Of a stretch of 64,000 bases of DNA, positions 21,682 to 29,912 are shown one piece after another. Under the pieces are notes generated by a model. The model was not told where the DNA came from. It saw nothing but the letters and a program-made list of their open reading frames with translations, and ran no database searches. The stretch spans positions 336,922 to 400,921 of the forward strand of contig NZ_AVGG01000002.1 in assembly GCF_000498535.1 (NCBI RefSeq), read 5' to 3'. The position numbers and the translations under genes were made by a program. Source of the DNA: Flavobacterium limnosediminis JC2902. GTDB lineage: Bacteria > Bacteroidota > Bacteroidia > Flavobacteriales > Flavobacteriaceae. Position 1 is the stretch's first letter. Every line of letters starts with the position of its first letter.

Positions 21682-24351
21682 ATGTTTCAGAAAACTATAA
21701 AATTAGTTTTTTCAATTATATTTTTAGGAAGTATTTCCACCGTAAACGCCCAAGAAAGCAACATCCCGGAAGCAGGAAAAAAATACGTTCTTGCCAACGT
21801 TGATGTTACCGGTAAGATAACTTACAATCAGCAAACCGTTGTTACCTTTTCCGGTCTGGAAAAAGGACAAATAATCACCGTTCCCGGAGACGAAATCAGC
21901 AGTGCCATCAAGAAATTGTGGAAACTGGGGCTTTTCAATGACATTAACTTTTATGTGAATAAAATCCAAAACGACAGTATCTTCCTTGAACTGAACATCA
22001 ATGAATTACCAAAACTTAACGAGGTTAAATTTAAAGGTGTAAAAAAAGGAAAAGTAGAGGAATTAACTAAAGACACCGATCTTAAAAAAGACAAGGTAGT
22101 TAACGAAAACCTACTGACAACGACTAAAAATTACATCGAAAACAAATACAAAAAAGACGGTTTTTACAACACGAAAGTTTCCATCAACACCATCCCTGAT
22201 TCTACCGAAAACAGGGTAAACATGGTCGTTAATATTGATCGCGGAAAAAAAGTAAAAATCAGAACTATTGACTTCTCAGGAAACTCTCAGCTAAAAACAG
22301 GAGAACTTAAAAGCGCATTATCCAATACTAAAGAAAAGAGCCTGATCAATCCTTTCCGTATTTTCAAATCCTCCAAGTTCATCAAAGACAAATACAATGA
22401 AGACCTTATTGCGGTTGTGGACAAATACAAAGAAAACGGATATCGTGACGCAAGAATTACCAGTGAAACGGTTACTTACAACGACAAAAAAAACACCGTA
22501 GACATTAAAATCAACCTCGAAGAGGGTAAAAAATATTATTTCGGTGACATCCGCTATTTGGGGAATACCGTATACAACACCCAATACTTAGAACAAATCT
22601 TAGGCATCAAAAAGGGTGATGTGTATAACGGTAAATTGCTTCAGGAACGAATCGCCGACAAATCAAAACCTGATGGTAATGACCTTACCAATGAATACCA
22701 GAACAACGGTTATCTGTTCTCCAACATAAATGCAGTAGAGGTAAAAACAGCAAACGACACCATCGATTTCGAAATTCGTATTACAGAAGGACCAATCGCT
22801 TACTTCAACAAAGTAACCGTTACAGGAAACGACAAAACAAACGACCACGTAATTTACCGCGAACTACGCACCAAACCGGGCGACAAATGGAGCAAAGAGA
22901 ACCTTATGCGAAGTCTTCGCGAATTAGGACAATTAGGCTACTTTGACCCCGAAGCTCTTAAACCGGATATCAAACCAAACGGTGCAGACGGAACTGTAGA
23001 CATCAATTACAACGTGGTTGAAAAAGGATCCAGCCAGGTAGAATTACAAGGTGGGTATGGCGGAGGAGGTTTCATAGGAACGTTGGGACTTTCCTTTAAC
23101 AACTTCTCTATAAGAAACATATTTAACAAAGAAGCCTACAATCCACTTCCAATGGGAGATGGCCAGAAAATGGCATTGCGCTTACAGGGGAGCAGCTATT
23201 TCCAGACATACAGTTTATCATTCACCGAACCGTGGTTTGGAGGTAAAAAACCAGTGAGTTTTTCAACCTCATTATCACATAGTAAACAATACTTATACAA
23301 TTACTCTACCCGTGATGTAACCAGAGAACAAAGTTTTACAATTTCTTCCATTTCAGTAGGAATGGCAAAAAGGCTGAAAGTTCCGGATGATTATTTTATT
23401 TTATCGCAATCCGTAGCTTACCAGTACTATAATCTGAATAATTATTTCACCGGTCTTTTTACTTTTGGTAATGGTGATTCACGAAACTTGACTTATACTA
23501 TCGGACTTACAAGAAGCAGTAAAGGACTTAACCCGATTTACCCAACCTATGGTTCAGAATTTTCCCTTACCGGCAAATTCACCCTTCCATATTCACTATT
23601 TAATGGTGTAGATTACGGAAATTTAGGTAATTTAGAGGAAAACAAAATGGTTAGCCAACCAGGCGACGGACTTCCTCCGGGAACCTATTTGGATGAAGAT
23701 GGAAATCCGATTTATGAAAGTGATGGAATGACCCCTTCAACTGATTACACGCAAGCTGCAGCAGATCCGGCTAAAGTCGATCAGGTACGTTTTAACTGGC
23801 TGGAATATTATAAAATTAAATTTAAGGCAGATTGGTATACCAAAGTATATGATAAATTTGTTTTACGCACCTTAGGAGAATTCGGATTTCTTGGTGCATA
23901 CAATCAGGAAAGAGGCTTAGTACCTTTCGAACGATTTTATCTGGGTGGTGATGGACTGGCAAACTTCTCTATGGACGGCCGCGAGGTAATTCAGTTGAGA
24001 GGTTATCCGAATCAGTCATTAGCCCCTATCATTGAAGAAGGCCCGAAAAAAGGACAACAGATTGGAGCGACGGTATACAATAAATTCTCATTGGAATTGC
24101 GTTATCCGATAACGTTGGCTCAGTCGGCCTCAATTTACGCCCTCACCTTTGCGGAAGCAGGTGCATCCTTCGATTCGTTTAAGAACTACAGTCCGTTCTC
24201 ATTAAAACGATCCGCAGGATTTGGTTTAAGAGTATTTATGCCTGCCTTTGGTTTATTGGGTATTGATTTTGCTCACGGATTCGACGCCGTTCCGGGAGAA
24301 ACCCAAAAAAGCGGATGGCAAACCCATTTCATCATTGGCCAACAATTCTAA
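21682..24351 (+). CDS. bamA: Outer membrane protein assembly factor BamA
   Basis: 889 aa from the ATG at 21682, chosen because a signal peptide begins there (FQKTIKLVFSIIFLGSIST); the longer frame runs back through uppS. POTRA domains occupy about residues 40-460 (YVLANVDVTGKITYNQQTV begins the first). The C-terminal half is the Omp85 barrel, with the L6-loop motif LRGYPN standing for the usual VRGF. An unusual acidic, Pro/Gly/Asp-rich loop (EENKMVSQPGDGLPPGTYLD and on) sits in the barrel. BamA inserts beta-barrel proteins into the outer membrane. Its neighbours uppS and two Skp-like proteins support the role. Confidence 0.97.
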   Translation: MFQKTIKLVFSIIFLGSISTVNAQESNIPEAGKKYVLANVDVTGKITYNQQTVVTFSGLEKGQIITVPGDEISSAIKKLWKLGLFNDINFYVNKIQNDSIFLELNINELPKLNEVKFKGVKKGKVEELTKDTDLKKDKVVNENLLTTTKNYIENKYKKDGFYNTKVSINTIPDSTENRVNMVVNIDRGKKVKIRTIDFSGNSQLKTGELKSALSNTKEKSLINPFRIFKSSKFIKDKYNEDLIAVVDKYKENGYRDARITSETVTYNDKKNTVDIKINLEEGKKYYFGDIRYLGNTVYNTQYLEQILGIKKGDVYNGKLLQERIADKSKPDGNDLTNEYQNNGYLFSNINAVEVKTANDTIDFEIRITEGPIAYFNKVTVTGNDKTNDHVIYRELRTKPGDKWSKENLMRSLRELGQLGYFDPEALKPDIKPNGADGTVDINYNVVEKGSSQVELQGGYGGGGFIGTLGLSFNNFSIRNIFNKEAYNPLPMGDGQKMALRLQGSSYFQTYSLSFTEPWFGGKKPVSFSTSLSHSKQYLYNYSTRDVTREQSFTISSISVGMAKRLKVPDDYFILSQSVAYQYYNLNNYFTGLFTFGNGDSRNLTYTIGLTRSSKGLNPIYPTYGSEFSLTGKFTLPYSLFNGVDYGNLGNLEENKMVSQPGDGLPPGTYLDEDGNPIYESDGMTPSTDYTQAAADPAKVDQVRFNWLEYYKIKFKADWYTKVYDKFVLRTLGEFGFLGAYNQERGLVPFERFYLGGDGLANFSMDGREVIQLRGYPNQSLAPIIEEGPKKGQQIGATVYNKFSLELRYPITLAQSASIYALTFAEAGASFDSFKNYSPFSLKRSAGFGLRVFMPAFGLLGIDFAHGFDAVPGETQKSGWQTHFIIGQQF

Positions 24352-24389
24352 AGTTTGGCATGATAGTTGGAATTAACTTAATCAACATT

Positions 24390-25484
24390 ATGAGAAAACA
24401 TTTTTTAATTGTACTTGTAAGCTTGGCTTTTTTAACTGCAAACGCCCAGGGAAAAGGTGTTAAGGTAGGGTATATTGATATGGATTATATTCTGGAGAAA
24501 GCCCCAGACTATGCCGAAGCAAAAAACCAACTGGAACAAAAAGCACAACTCTGGAAACAGGAGATTGAGGTTAAGAAGAACGAAATTAACAAACTAAAAG
24601 AAAGTTTAAAAACCGAAAAAGTACTTTTAACCAAAGAGCTTATTGCAGAAAGAGAAGATGCAATAGCGTTCCTTGAAAAAGAACTATTGGAATACCAACA
24701 AAAAAGATTCGGCCCTAACGGTGACTTAATGATTCAGAAAGCCACACTAATAAAGCCGATACAGGACCAGGTGTTCACAGCGGTTCAGGATATTGCCGCG
24801 GCACAGAAATATGATTTCATTTTCGACAAGTCATCCGACTTAACCATGCTTTTTGCAGCTCAGCGTTTCGATTTGAGCGACAGGGTGTTGCGGGTTTTAA
24901 TGCGCGCTCAAAAGAAAGAGCAGATGACAAAGAAACAAATTAAAGAGCAGGAAAAACAGGACGCTTTAGACGCTATGGCTGCTGAGAATCCGGATCAGAT
25001 AGAAAGACAGAAAAAAATAGACGCGAAAAAAGCCGAAAGAGAAAAGCTTATTGAAGAGAGAAAACAGGCCATTGAAGAAAAGAAAAAAGCGGCAGAAGAG
25101 CGAAGAAAGCAACTCTTAGAAGAACGAAAAAAGAAACAGGGAAAAACAACTGAAGAAAGTAAAACGGAAAAAACTTCCGATTTGTTTCCCGAAAAAAATA
25201 CTGACGGCAAAACCGAAGACGGCAAAGCGACAGATGGTAAAACAGCAGAAGACAAACCTACAGAAAAAACAGCCGCCGAAATAAACGCCGATAAAAAAGC
25301 GGAAGCCGAAGCAAAGAAAAAAACAGCTGCCGAAGAACGTCAGAAACTATTGGAAGAAAGAAAAAAAATCCTGGAGGAAAAGCGTAAAAAAATTATCGAA
25401 GACAGGGAAAAAGCCAAAAAAGAAAAAGAAGAGGCTCTGAAAAAGAAAACAGAGGAAAATAAAACCGGAGAAAACAAAAATTAA
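24390..25484 (+). CDS. OmpH/Skp family chaperone with long charged tail
   Basis: 364 aa from the ATG at 24390; an upstream in-frame ATG overlaps bamA and lacks a signal peptide. The signal peptide is HFLIVLVSLAFLTANA; then KVGYIDMDYILEKAPDYAEA, the OmpH/Skp start, followed by long coiled-coil helices. From about residue 190 the protein is a Lys/Glu/Ala-rich tail with repeated EERKK-type blocks, making it about twice the length of a normal Skp. Skp-type proteins hold unfolded outer membrane proteins in the periplasm for BamA. It is in the same operon, 38 bases after bamA. Confidence 0.93.
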   Translation: MRKHFLIVLVSLAFLTANAQGKGVKVGYIDMDYILEKAPDYAEAKNQLEQKAQLWKQEIEVKKNEINKLKESLKTEKVLLTKELIAEREDAIAFLEKELLEYQQKRFGPNGDLMIQKATLIKPIQDQVFTAVQDIAAAQKYDFIFDKSSDLTMLFAAQRFDLSDRVLRVLMRAQKKEQMTKKQIKEQEKQDALDAMAAENPDQIERQKKIDAKKAEREKLIEERKQAIEEKKKAAEERRKQLLEERKKKQGKTTEESKTEKTSDLFPEKNTDGKTEDGKATDGKTAEDKPTEKTAAEINADKKAEAEAKKKTAAEERQKLLEERKKILEEKRKKIIEDREKAKKEKEEALKKKTEENKTGENKN

Positions 25485-25507
25485 AATCATTAACAACTAT
25501 TTCAACC

Positions 25508-26017
25508 ATGAAACAATTAAAAACTTTACTTATCGCTGCTGCACTTTTCATCGGTGCTAACCAAACCATTTCCGCTCAGGCAAAAGTAGCCCACATTGAT
25601 GTTCAAGAACTAATGACTACCATGCCGGAAATGAAAACAGCTCAGGCTCAGGTTAAAAAAATAAGTGAGACTTATGACAACGAATACAAAACCATGGTAA
25701 CTGAGTACCAAAACAAAATGAAAAAGTACGAATCCGAGGCTACAACTGTGACTGAGGTAGTTAACGAAACCCGTGCTAAAGAAATGCAGGACATGGGACA
25801 GCGTATCCAACAGTACAGAGACACGGCGCAAAAAGAATTGCAGCAAAAAGAAATGGATCTTGTAAAACCAATCATGGATAAAGCAAAAACTGCGATTCAA
25901 AAAGTAGCGAAAGCAAAAGGATACCAATACGTACTTGACGCTACCAGCGGAAGCGGAGTTATCGTTGCAGACGGTCCGAACTTATTAGCAGATGTTAAGA
26001 AAGAATTGGGTTTCTAA
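25508..26017 (+). CDS. OmpH/Skp family periplasmic chaperone
   Basis: 169 aa, normal Skp length. The signal peptide is LKTLLIAAALFIGANQTISA, cut before QAKVAHIDVQELMTTMPEM. The middle is a long coiled coil rich in Lys, Glu and Gln, and the end (YQYVLDATSGSGVIVADG) is the beta core of the trimer body. It is a paralogue of the preceding gene, with 23 bases between them, and would act in the same outer membrane protein delivery path. A strong terminator follows. Confidence 0.95.
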   Translation: MKQLKTLLIAAALFIGANQTISAQAKVAHIDVQELMTTMPEMKTAQAQVKKISETYDNEYKTMVTEYQNKMKKYESEATTVTEVVNETRAKEMQDMGQRIQQYRDTAQKELQQKEMDLVKPIMDKAKTAIQKVAKAKGYQYVLDATSGSGVIVADGPNLLADVKKELGF

Positions 26018-26040
26018 TAAATTCCCTCTAAATACAAAAA

Positions 26041-26076
26041 ACTGTCTCGTTCTGAAAAACGAGACAGTTTTTTTTT
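26041..26076 (+). terminator. Terminator after the bamA-ompH-ompH operon
   Basis: ACTGTCTCGTT (26041-26051) pairs perfectly with AACGAGACAGT (26058-26068), followed by eight T. This is a strong intrinsic terminator. Confidence 0.92.
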
Positions 26077-26083
26077 AAATTTG
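26076..26083 (+). promoter_or_regulatory. Possible murI -7 element immediately before the start
   Basis: TAAATTTG matches TAnnTTTG but lies only five bases before the ATG at 26089, at the tail of the terminator. If real, the murI mRNA would be nearly leaderless. It may be chance. Confidence 0.3.
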
Positions 26084-26088
26084 TTTTT

Positions 26089-26868
26089 ATGAGCAGCAAC
26101 AACCCCATAGGCATCTTCGACTCAGGCATAGGCGGAACTTCGATTTGGAAAGAAATTCATCAACTTTTACCGGGTGAAAACACCATTTACCTCGCTGACA
26201 GTAAAAATGCTCCTTACGGACAAAAATCTAAGGAGGAAATAATTGCCTTAAGTTGTAAAAACACGGAGCTACTATTAGCTCAAAACTGCAAGCTGATTGT
26301 GGTGGCCTGCAATACTGCCACAACAAATGCCATAAAAGAACTGCGTGCCAAATACGACGTGCCCTTCATCGGAATTGAACCGGCCATCAAACCGGCTGCA
26401 AACCAATCCAAAACCGCAACCATTGGCATATTAGCCACAAAAGGGACTCTCAACAGCGAACTCTTCAGCCGCGCCGTGCAAACACATCACTATGTCAAAA
26501 TAATTGAACAGATCGGCCACGGACTTGTGCCACTAATCGAAGAAGGCAAAATAGTATCTGCTGAGATGACAGCACTATTAGAAGAATATCTCAAGCCTAT
26601 GGTAGATGCGAATATCGATTACCTTGTTTTGGGCTGTACTCATTACCCTTATCTAATCCCACAAATCAAAAAAATTATTCCGGATCACATACAAATCATC
26701 GATTCTGGGCAAGCAGTAGCCAAACAAACCCAAAACGTCCTTAAAAAAAATAATCTGCTCAATAGTTCCGATGAAACTAAAAAGCAGATTTTCTATACAA
26801 ACAGCGATTCCAAAGTCCTGAAAGATATTCTAGGATTCACTGAAAACGTTTATGAAAAGGAATTCTAA
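26089..26868 (+). CDS. murI: Glutamate racemase
   Basis: 259 aa. MurI turns L-glutamate into D-glutamate for peptidoglycan. Signatures: FDSGIGGTSIW at the N-terminus with the catalytic Asp, the first catalytic Cys in VVACNTATTNAI, and the second in VLGCTHYPYLIP. Start ATG. It lies after the bamA operon, a common order here, with a separate terminator between. Its stop overlaps the stop of the convergent gamma carbonic anhydrase-like gene by four bases (26865-26868). Confidence 0.97.
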   Translation: MSSNNPIGIFDSGIGGTSIWKEIHQLLPGENTIYLADSKNAPYGQKSKEEIIALSCKNTELLLAQNCKLIVVACNTATTNAIKELRAKYDVPFIGIEPAIKPAANQSKTATIGILATKGTLNSELFSRAVQTHHYVKIIEQIGHGLVPLIEEGKIVSAEMTALLEEYLKPMVDANIDYLVLGCTHYPYLIPQIKKIIPDHIQIIDSGQAVAKQTQNVLKKNNLLNSSDETKKQIFYTNSDSKVLKDILGFTENVYEKEF

Positions 26869-27383
26869 TCCTCTTTAAACCAACTCGAATACATAACGTA
26901 ATTATTCGATATACGCTCGATTTCGCCGGCAAAATCCGAAGCATTGATATCTTTAACCTTCTTAGCAGGAATCCCCGCATAAATAGCCCCGGATTCAACC
27001 ACGGTATTTTGCGTAACCACCGAACCGGCTCCAATGATGGAATTACTGTTAATAATACAATTATCCATCACAATAGCCCCCATCCCGATTAAAACATTGT
27101 CGTGTACAGTACAACCGTGAACAATGGCATTGTGACCTATGGAAACGTTATTTCCGATAACCGTCGGATGTTTTTGATAGGTACAGTGGATTACCGCACC
27201 ATCCTGAATATTTACTTTGTTTCCGATAGTAATGGAATGTACATCGCCACGAACCACGGCGTTAAACCAAACACTACAGGATGTTCCGAAAGTAACATCC
27301 CCCACAATAGTAGCATTTTCAGCTACATAACAATCCTCCGGAATCTGAGGATATTTCCCTTTTACTTCTTTAATTAGCGCCAT
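26865..27383 (-). CDS. Gamma carbonic anhydrase family protein (left-handed beta helix)
   Basis: 172 aa from the ATG at 27383; an ATG three codons upstream is less likely. Hexapeptide repeats run through the protein (SVWFNAVVRGDVHSITIG, then IGNKVNIQDGAVIHC and VSIGHNAIVHGCTV). Three His positions suited to a metal site between subunits are visible in IHCTYQKHP, IGHNA and VHGC. This matches the YrdA/PaaY/CamH group. Whether it has real carbonic anhydrase activity is unknown. It is convergent with murI. Confidence 0.92.
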   Translation of the reverse strand: MALIKEVKGKYPQIPEDCYVAENATIVGDVTFGTSCSVWFNAVVRGDVHSITIGNKVNIQDGAVIHCTYQKHPTVIGNNVSIGHNAIVHGCTVHDNVLIGMGAIVMDNCIINSNSIIGAGSVVTQNTVVESGAIYAGIPAKKVKDINASDFAGEIERISNNYVMYSSWFKED

Positions 27384-27390
27384 AAATATC

Positions 27391-27416
27391 AAAAAAAAGT
27401 CCCGATAAATCGGGAC
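27391..27416 (-). terminator. Terminator after the PorP/SprF gene
   Basis: GTCCCGAT and ATCGGGAC form a perfect 8-bp stem with an AA loop (27399-27416); on the minus strand eight T follow. It ends the PorP/SprF transcript before the carbonic anhydrase-like gene. Confidence 0.85.
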
Positions 27417-27430
27417 ATATTAAATCTTAA

Positions 27431-28429
27431 TTAGTTAACTGCAGGACAGTTACAGTGGTAAGGCTCACGTTTACAGTTGAAGTTGATACCTAATGTAATT
27501 TGATGAAAACCACTATTATCGAATTTAACAGCCTGTGACAAATAAGTATAAGTATAAGCAAACATAAAGTTCTTATAGTTAAGACCTACAATAGGTGTCC
27601 AATATTGCAAACTTTGCTCGTCAACAGTACCACCACTATAATACTGGGTTGCATCAAAACTTCTTCTGTAAGACAGTCCACCCCAAATTTTACCGAAATC
27701 TTCCATGTTCTTGTAAAGTTTCAGGTTGATATCAATCGTTTTCTCTTTGGTTTGTTCAACCGATTGGAACATCACAGAAGGTTCCCATAAAATCCCTTCA
27801 TCATTACCAAATGTATATCCGGCAGAAAAAATGTATTTTCTCAAATTGTCTATCTCAATATCAGTATAGATTTCACGTTTCGTTTCAATTGCGTTTTTCA
27901 CCGTGAAATGGGTGTAAAAATCAACAAAATGATATGACATCCCCAAATCAACATTGAAATAACCGTATTGTGGCTTCCCGTCTCCAACAGCAGGGTCAAA
28001 ACCTTCGAATTCTGTTTGATCCAATACACTTTGAATAAGCCCTATGTTTGCTCCGAAAGACAACATGTTCAAATCATCATTACCTTGTGAAAAACGGATA
28101 TGGTGCGCGTAAGTCACTTTAATTCCTTTTTGTGAATGGTATCCATTGCGGTCATTGAATGCAATGGCTCCAACTGCAGAAGTCCCCTCATCACCTAAAG
28201 ACGTATTAAAACTAAGGGTTTGCAGTGCCGGAGCATCCGTCTCACCAAACCATTGCTGACGCGCAGTCAATCTGACTTTTGCACAGTTTGCTGCTCCGGC
28301 CATAGACGGGTGAATTAAATAGTAGTTATCCGATAAATAATCAGAATAAACGGCAATACCTTCTTGTGAGAATGATAGTTGGGTCAAAAAGAAAGCTAGA
28401 ATTAAAAGTCGCTTTTTCAGTATGTTCAT
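27431..28429 (-). CDS. PorP/SprF family type IX secretion membrane protein
   Basis: 332 aa. The signal peptide (KKRLLILAFFLTQLSFS) precedes YSDYLSDNYYLIHPSMAGAA, the front of the PorP/SprF family, in which a Y-x-x-N...NPA/HPSMAG block starts a 14-strand barrel. LTARQQWFGETDAPALQTLS and GAIAFNDRNGYHSQKGI are further family blocks. PorP/SprF proteins anchor C-terminal-domain or SprB-type secreted adhesins, and paralogues are often paired with a large adhesin gene. Here no adhesin is adjacent, so it stands alone. The end (CKREPYHCNCPAVN) is Cys-rich, which is unusual for this family. Confidence 0.92.
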   Translation of the reverse strand: MNILKKRLLILAFFLTQLSFSQEGIAVYSDYLSDNYYLIHPSMAGAANCAKVRLTARQQWFGETDAPALQTLSFNTSLGDEGTSAVGAIAFNDRNGYHSQKGIKVTYAHHIRFSQGNDDLNMLSFGANIGLIQSVLDQTEFEGFDPAVGDGKPQYGYFNVDLGMSYHFVDFYTHFTVKNAIETKREIYTDIEIDNLRKYIFSAGYTFGNDEGILWEPSVMFQSVEQTKEKTIDINLKLYKNMEDFGKIWGGLSYRRSFDATQYYSGGTVDEQSLQYWTPIVGLNYKNFMFAYTYTYLSQAVKFDNSGFHQITLGINFNCKREPYHCNCPAVN

Positions 28430-28629
28430 ATTTCTTTATTATTGAAAATAAGGGTCGTTTTTATTAAAAAATAGCGGTATTTTTCAAAGCCTCCAAATAT
28501 ATAAATTTTTAGATAAGAAAAACAACCAAAATTTTAATTTACACAATTTTAATGTAAAAAAATAAGCACCGATGTGTTAATTTTTTCATTAAAAAGCCAA
28601 ATATACTTATTCGTAGCATATAACTTCGT

Positions 28630-28637
28630 TAAATTTG
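28630..28637 (+). promoter_or_regulatory. Promoter -7 element of the Nfu gene
   Basis: TAAATTTG, an exact TAnnTTTG match, 18 bases before the ATG at 28656. It overlaps the TTG at 28635, so that codon cannot start the protein. The wider gap 28430-28655 shows no gene. Confidence 0.6.
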
Positions 28638-28655
28638 CAGAAAATCACAAATCGC

Positions 28656-29555
28656 ATGCAAAAAGTAACCATAAGAGAAACTCAGAATCCGAGCATATTA
28701 AAGTTTGAATTCCAGGATTTCATCACCAAAAATCAGAATTTTGAGTTTAAAAACATAGATGAAACTGCCGCATCTCCACTGGCAAAACAATTGTTCTTCC
28801 TTCCTTTCGTTAAAACTGTCTACATTTCCGGAAATTTTATCGCCATCGAGAAATTTTCCATTGTGGAATGGTCCGAAGTAAAAGAACTGGTAGCCGAACA
28901 GATAGAGACTTTCGTGGATAAAGGCGGTAAAATCCTGAACATAGAAGAATCGGAAAACAAAAAAGTTCCGGTAACCGTTTACAGCGAAACCACCCCGAAC
29001 CCGTCGGTTATGAAATTTGTGGCCAGCAAAATGTTAACCAAGACAGCGGTGGAGTGCAAAAATATTGATGAAACAGCAGCATCGCCTTTAGCCAAGGAAT
29101 TGTTCAAATTCCCATTCGTTAAAGAAGTGTTTATCGACGAAAATTACGTTTCCATTTCTAAATACGAAATTGCAGATTGGATGGAAATCACACAGGAAAT
29201 CCGCTCCTTCATCAAAATCTATATCGAAGAAGGAAAAACGGTTATCGACGAAACACAAATCGTAAAAACGGCCAACCACGAAAAACAACAGGAAGCCTAT
29301 TTCGACAAACTGGACGCTACTTCACAGCAAATCATTAATATATTGGAAGAATATGTAAAACCGGCGGTACAGTCAGACGGCGGAAACATCGCTTTCCAGT
29401 CGTATGACGAAAAAGAAAAACGCGTAAAAGTAATTCTTCAGGGAGCCTGCAGCGGTTGTCCGTCTTCCACTTTCACCTTGAAAAGCGGAATCGAAAACAT
29501 GCTGAAAGAGATGTTACACGATCAGGAAATCAAAGTAGAAGCCGTTAACGGATAA
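28656..29555 (+). CDS. NifU-like (Nfu) iron-sulfur scaffold with doubled N-domain
   Basis: 299 aa from the ATG at 28656. The C-terminal NifU domain has the 4Fe-4S-binding CSGCPSST and SDGGNIAFQSYDEKEK. In front are two copies of the Nfu N-terminal domain. Copy 1 covers about residues 9-95 (ETQNPSILKFEF). Copy 2 covers about 110-200 (ETTPNPSVMKFVASKML). Both contain IDETAASPLAK followed by L/F-F-x-FPFVK-type text. Nfu proteins carry and hand over Fe-S clusters to apo-proteins. The doubling is an internal duplication; only copy 2 keeps the usual TPNP motif. Confidence 0.94.
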   Translation: MQKVTIRETQNPSILKFEFQDFITKNQNFEFKNIDETAASPLAKQLFFLPFVKTVYISGNFIAIEKFSIVEWSEVKELVAEQIETFVDKGGKILNIEESENKKVPVTVYSETTPNPSVMKFVASKMLTKTAVECKNIDETAASPLAKELFKFPFVKEVFIDENYVSISKYEIADWMEITQEIRSFIKIYIEEGKTVIDETQIVKTANHEKQQEAYFDKLDATSQQIINILEEYVKPAVQSDGGNIAFQSYDEKEKRVKVILQGACSGCPSSTFTLKSGIENMLKEMLHDQEIKVEAVNG

Positions 29556-29648
29556 TTCTGCCTTTTGCTCTAAAACTTCGCATCTAAATTGTTTTTAAAA
29601 AAAATACCTTCTAATTTTAATAGGTAAAACACTTAAAAACAACACATT

Positions 29649-29852
29649 ATGGGAGTACTGAAAGTAATCGAGATTTTATCCAGTTCGGATGTGAGCTGGG
29701 AAGAAGCAACCCGAAAAGGAGTGGCCGAGGCAGCAAAAACACTAAAACACATTCGTTCGGCTTACGTTCAGGAGCAAAGCGCTGTGGTAAATGACGAAGG
29801 CAAGGTCACCCTCTACAGAGTCAATCTGAAACTGTCTTTTGAAATCAAATAA
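29649..29852 (+). CDS. Dodecin family protein lacking the flavin-stacking Trp
   Basis: 67 aa. The fold signature is clear: VLKVIEILSSSDVSWEEATR, a helix AAKTLKHI and strands VTLYRVNLKLSFE. Dodecins form hollow 12-mers that store flavins. In Halobacterium dodecin, Trp36 and Gln55 stack and bind flavin. In the aligned places here are Ser (IRSAYVQEQ where the archaeal protein has VVWAEVVDQ) and Arg (LYRV where others have YQV). The alignment was made by eye. Flavin binding may be absent. A terminator follows. Confidence 0.9.
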   Translation: MGVLKVIEILSSSDVSWEEATRKGVAEAAKTLKHIRSAYVQEQSAVVNDEGKVTLYRVNLKLSFEIK

Positions 29853-29875
29853 TTTTAAGAAATCACCGTATCTTT

Positions 29876-29902
29876 AAGCGTTCAATTTTGGACGCTTTTT
29901 TT
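29876..29902 (+). terminator. Terminator after the dodecin gene
   Basis: AAGCGTTCA (29876-29884) pairs with TGGACGCTT (29889-29897) with one G-U pair and an ATTT loop, followed by T residues. Confidence 0.8.
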
Positions 29903-29912
29903 ATCTAGTATC

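Noticed and set aside
26865..26868. Four-base overlap of murI and the gamma carbonic anhydrase-like gene as a regulatory device
   Set aside because: Convergent stops overlapping by a few bases are common in compact genomes and need no special explanation.
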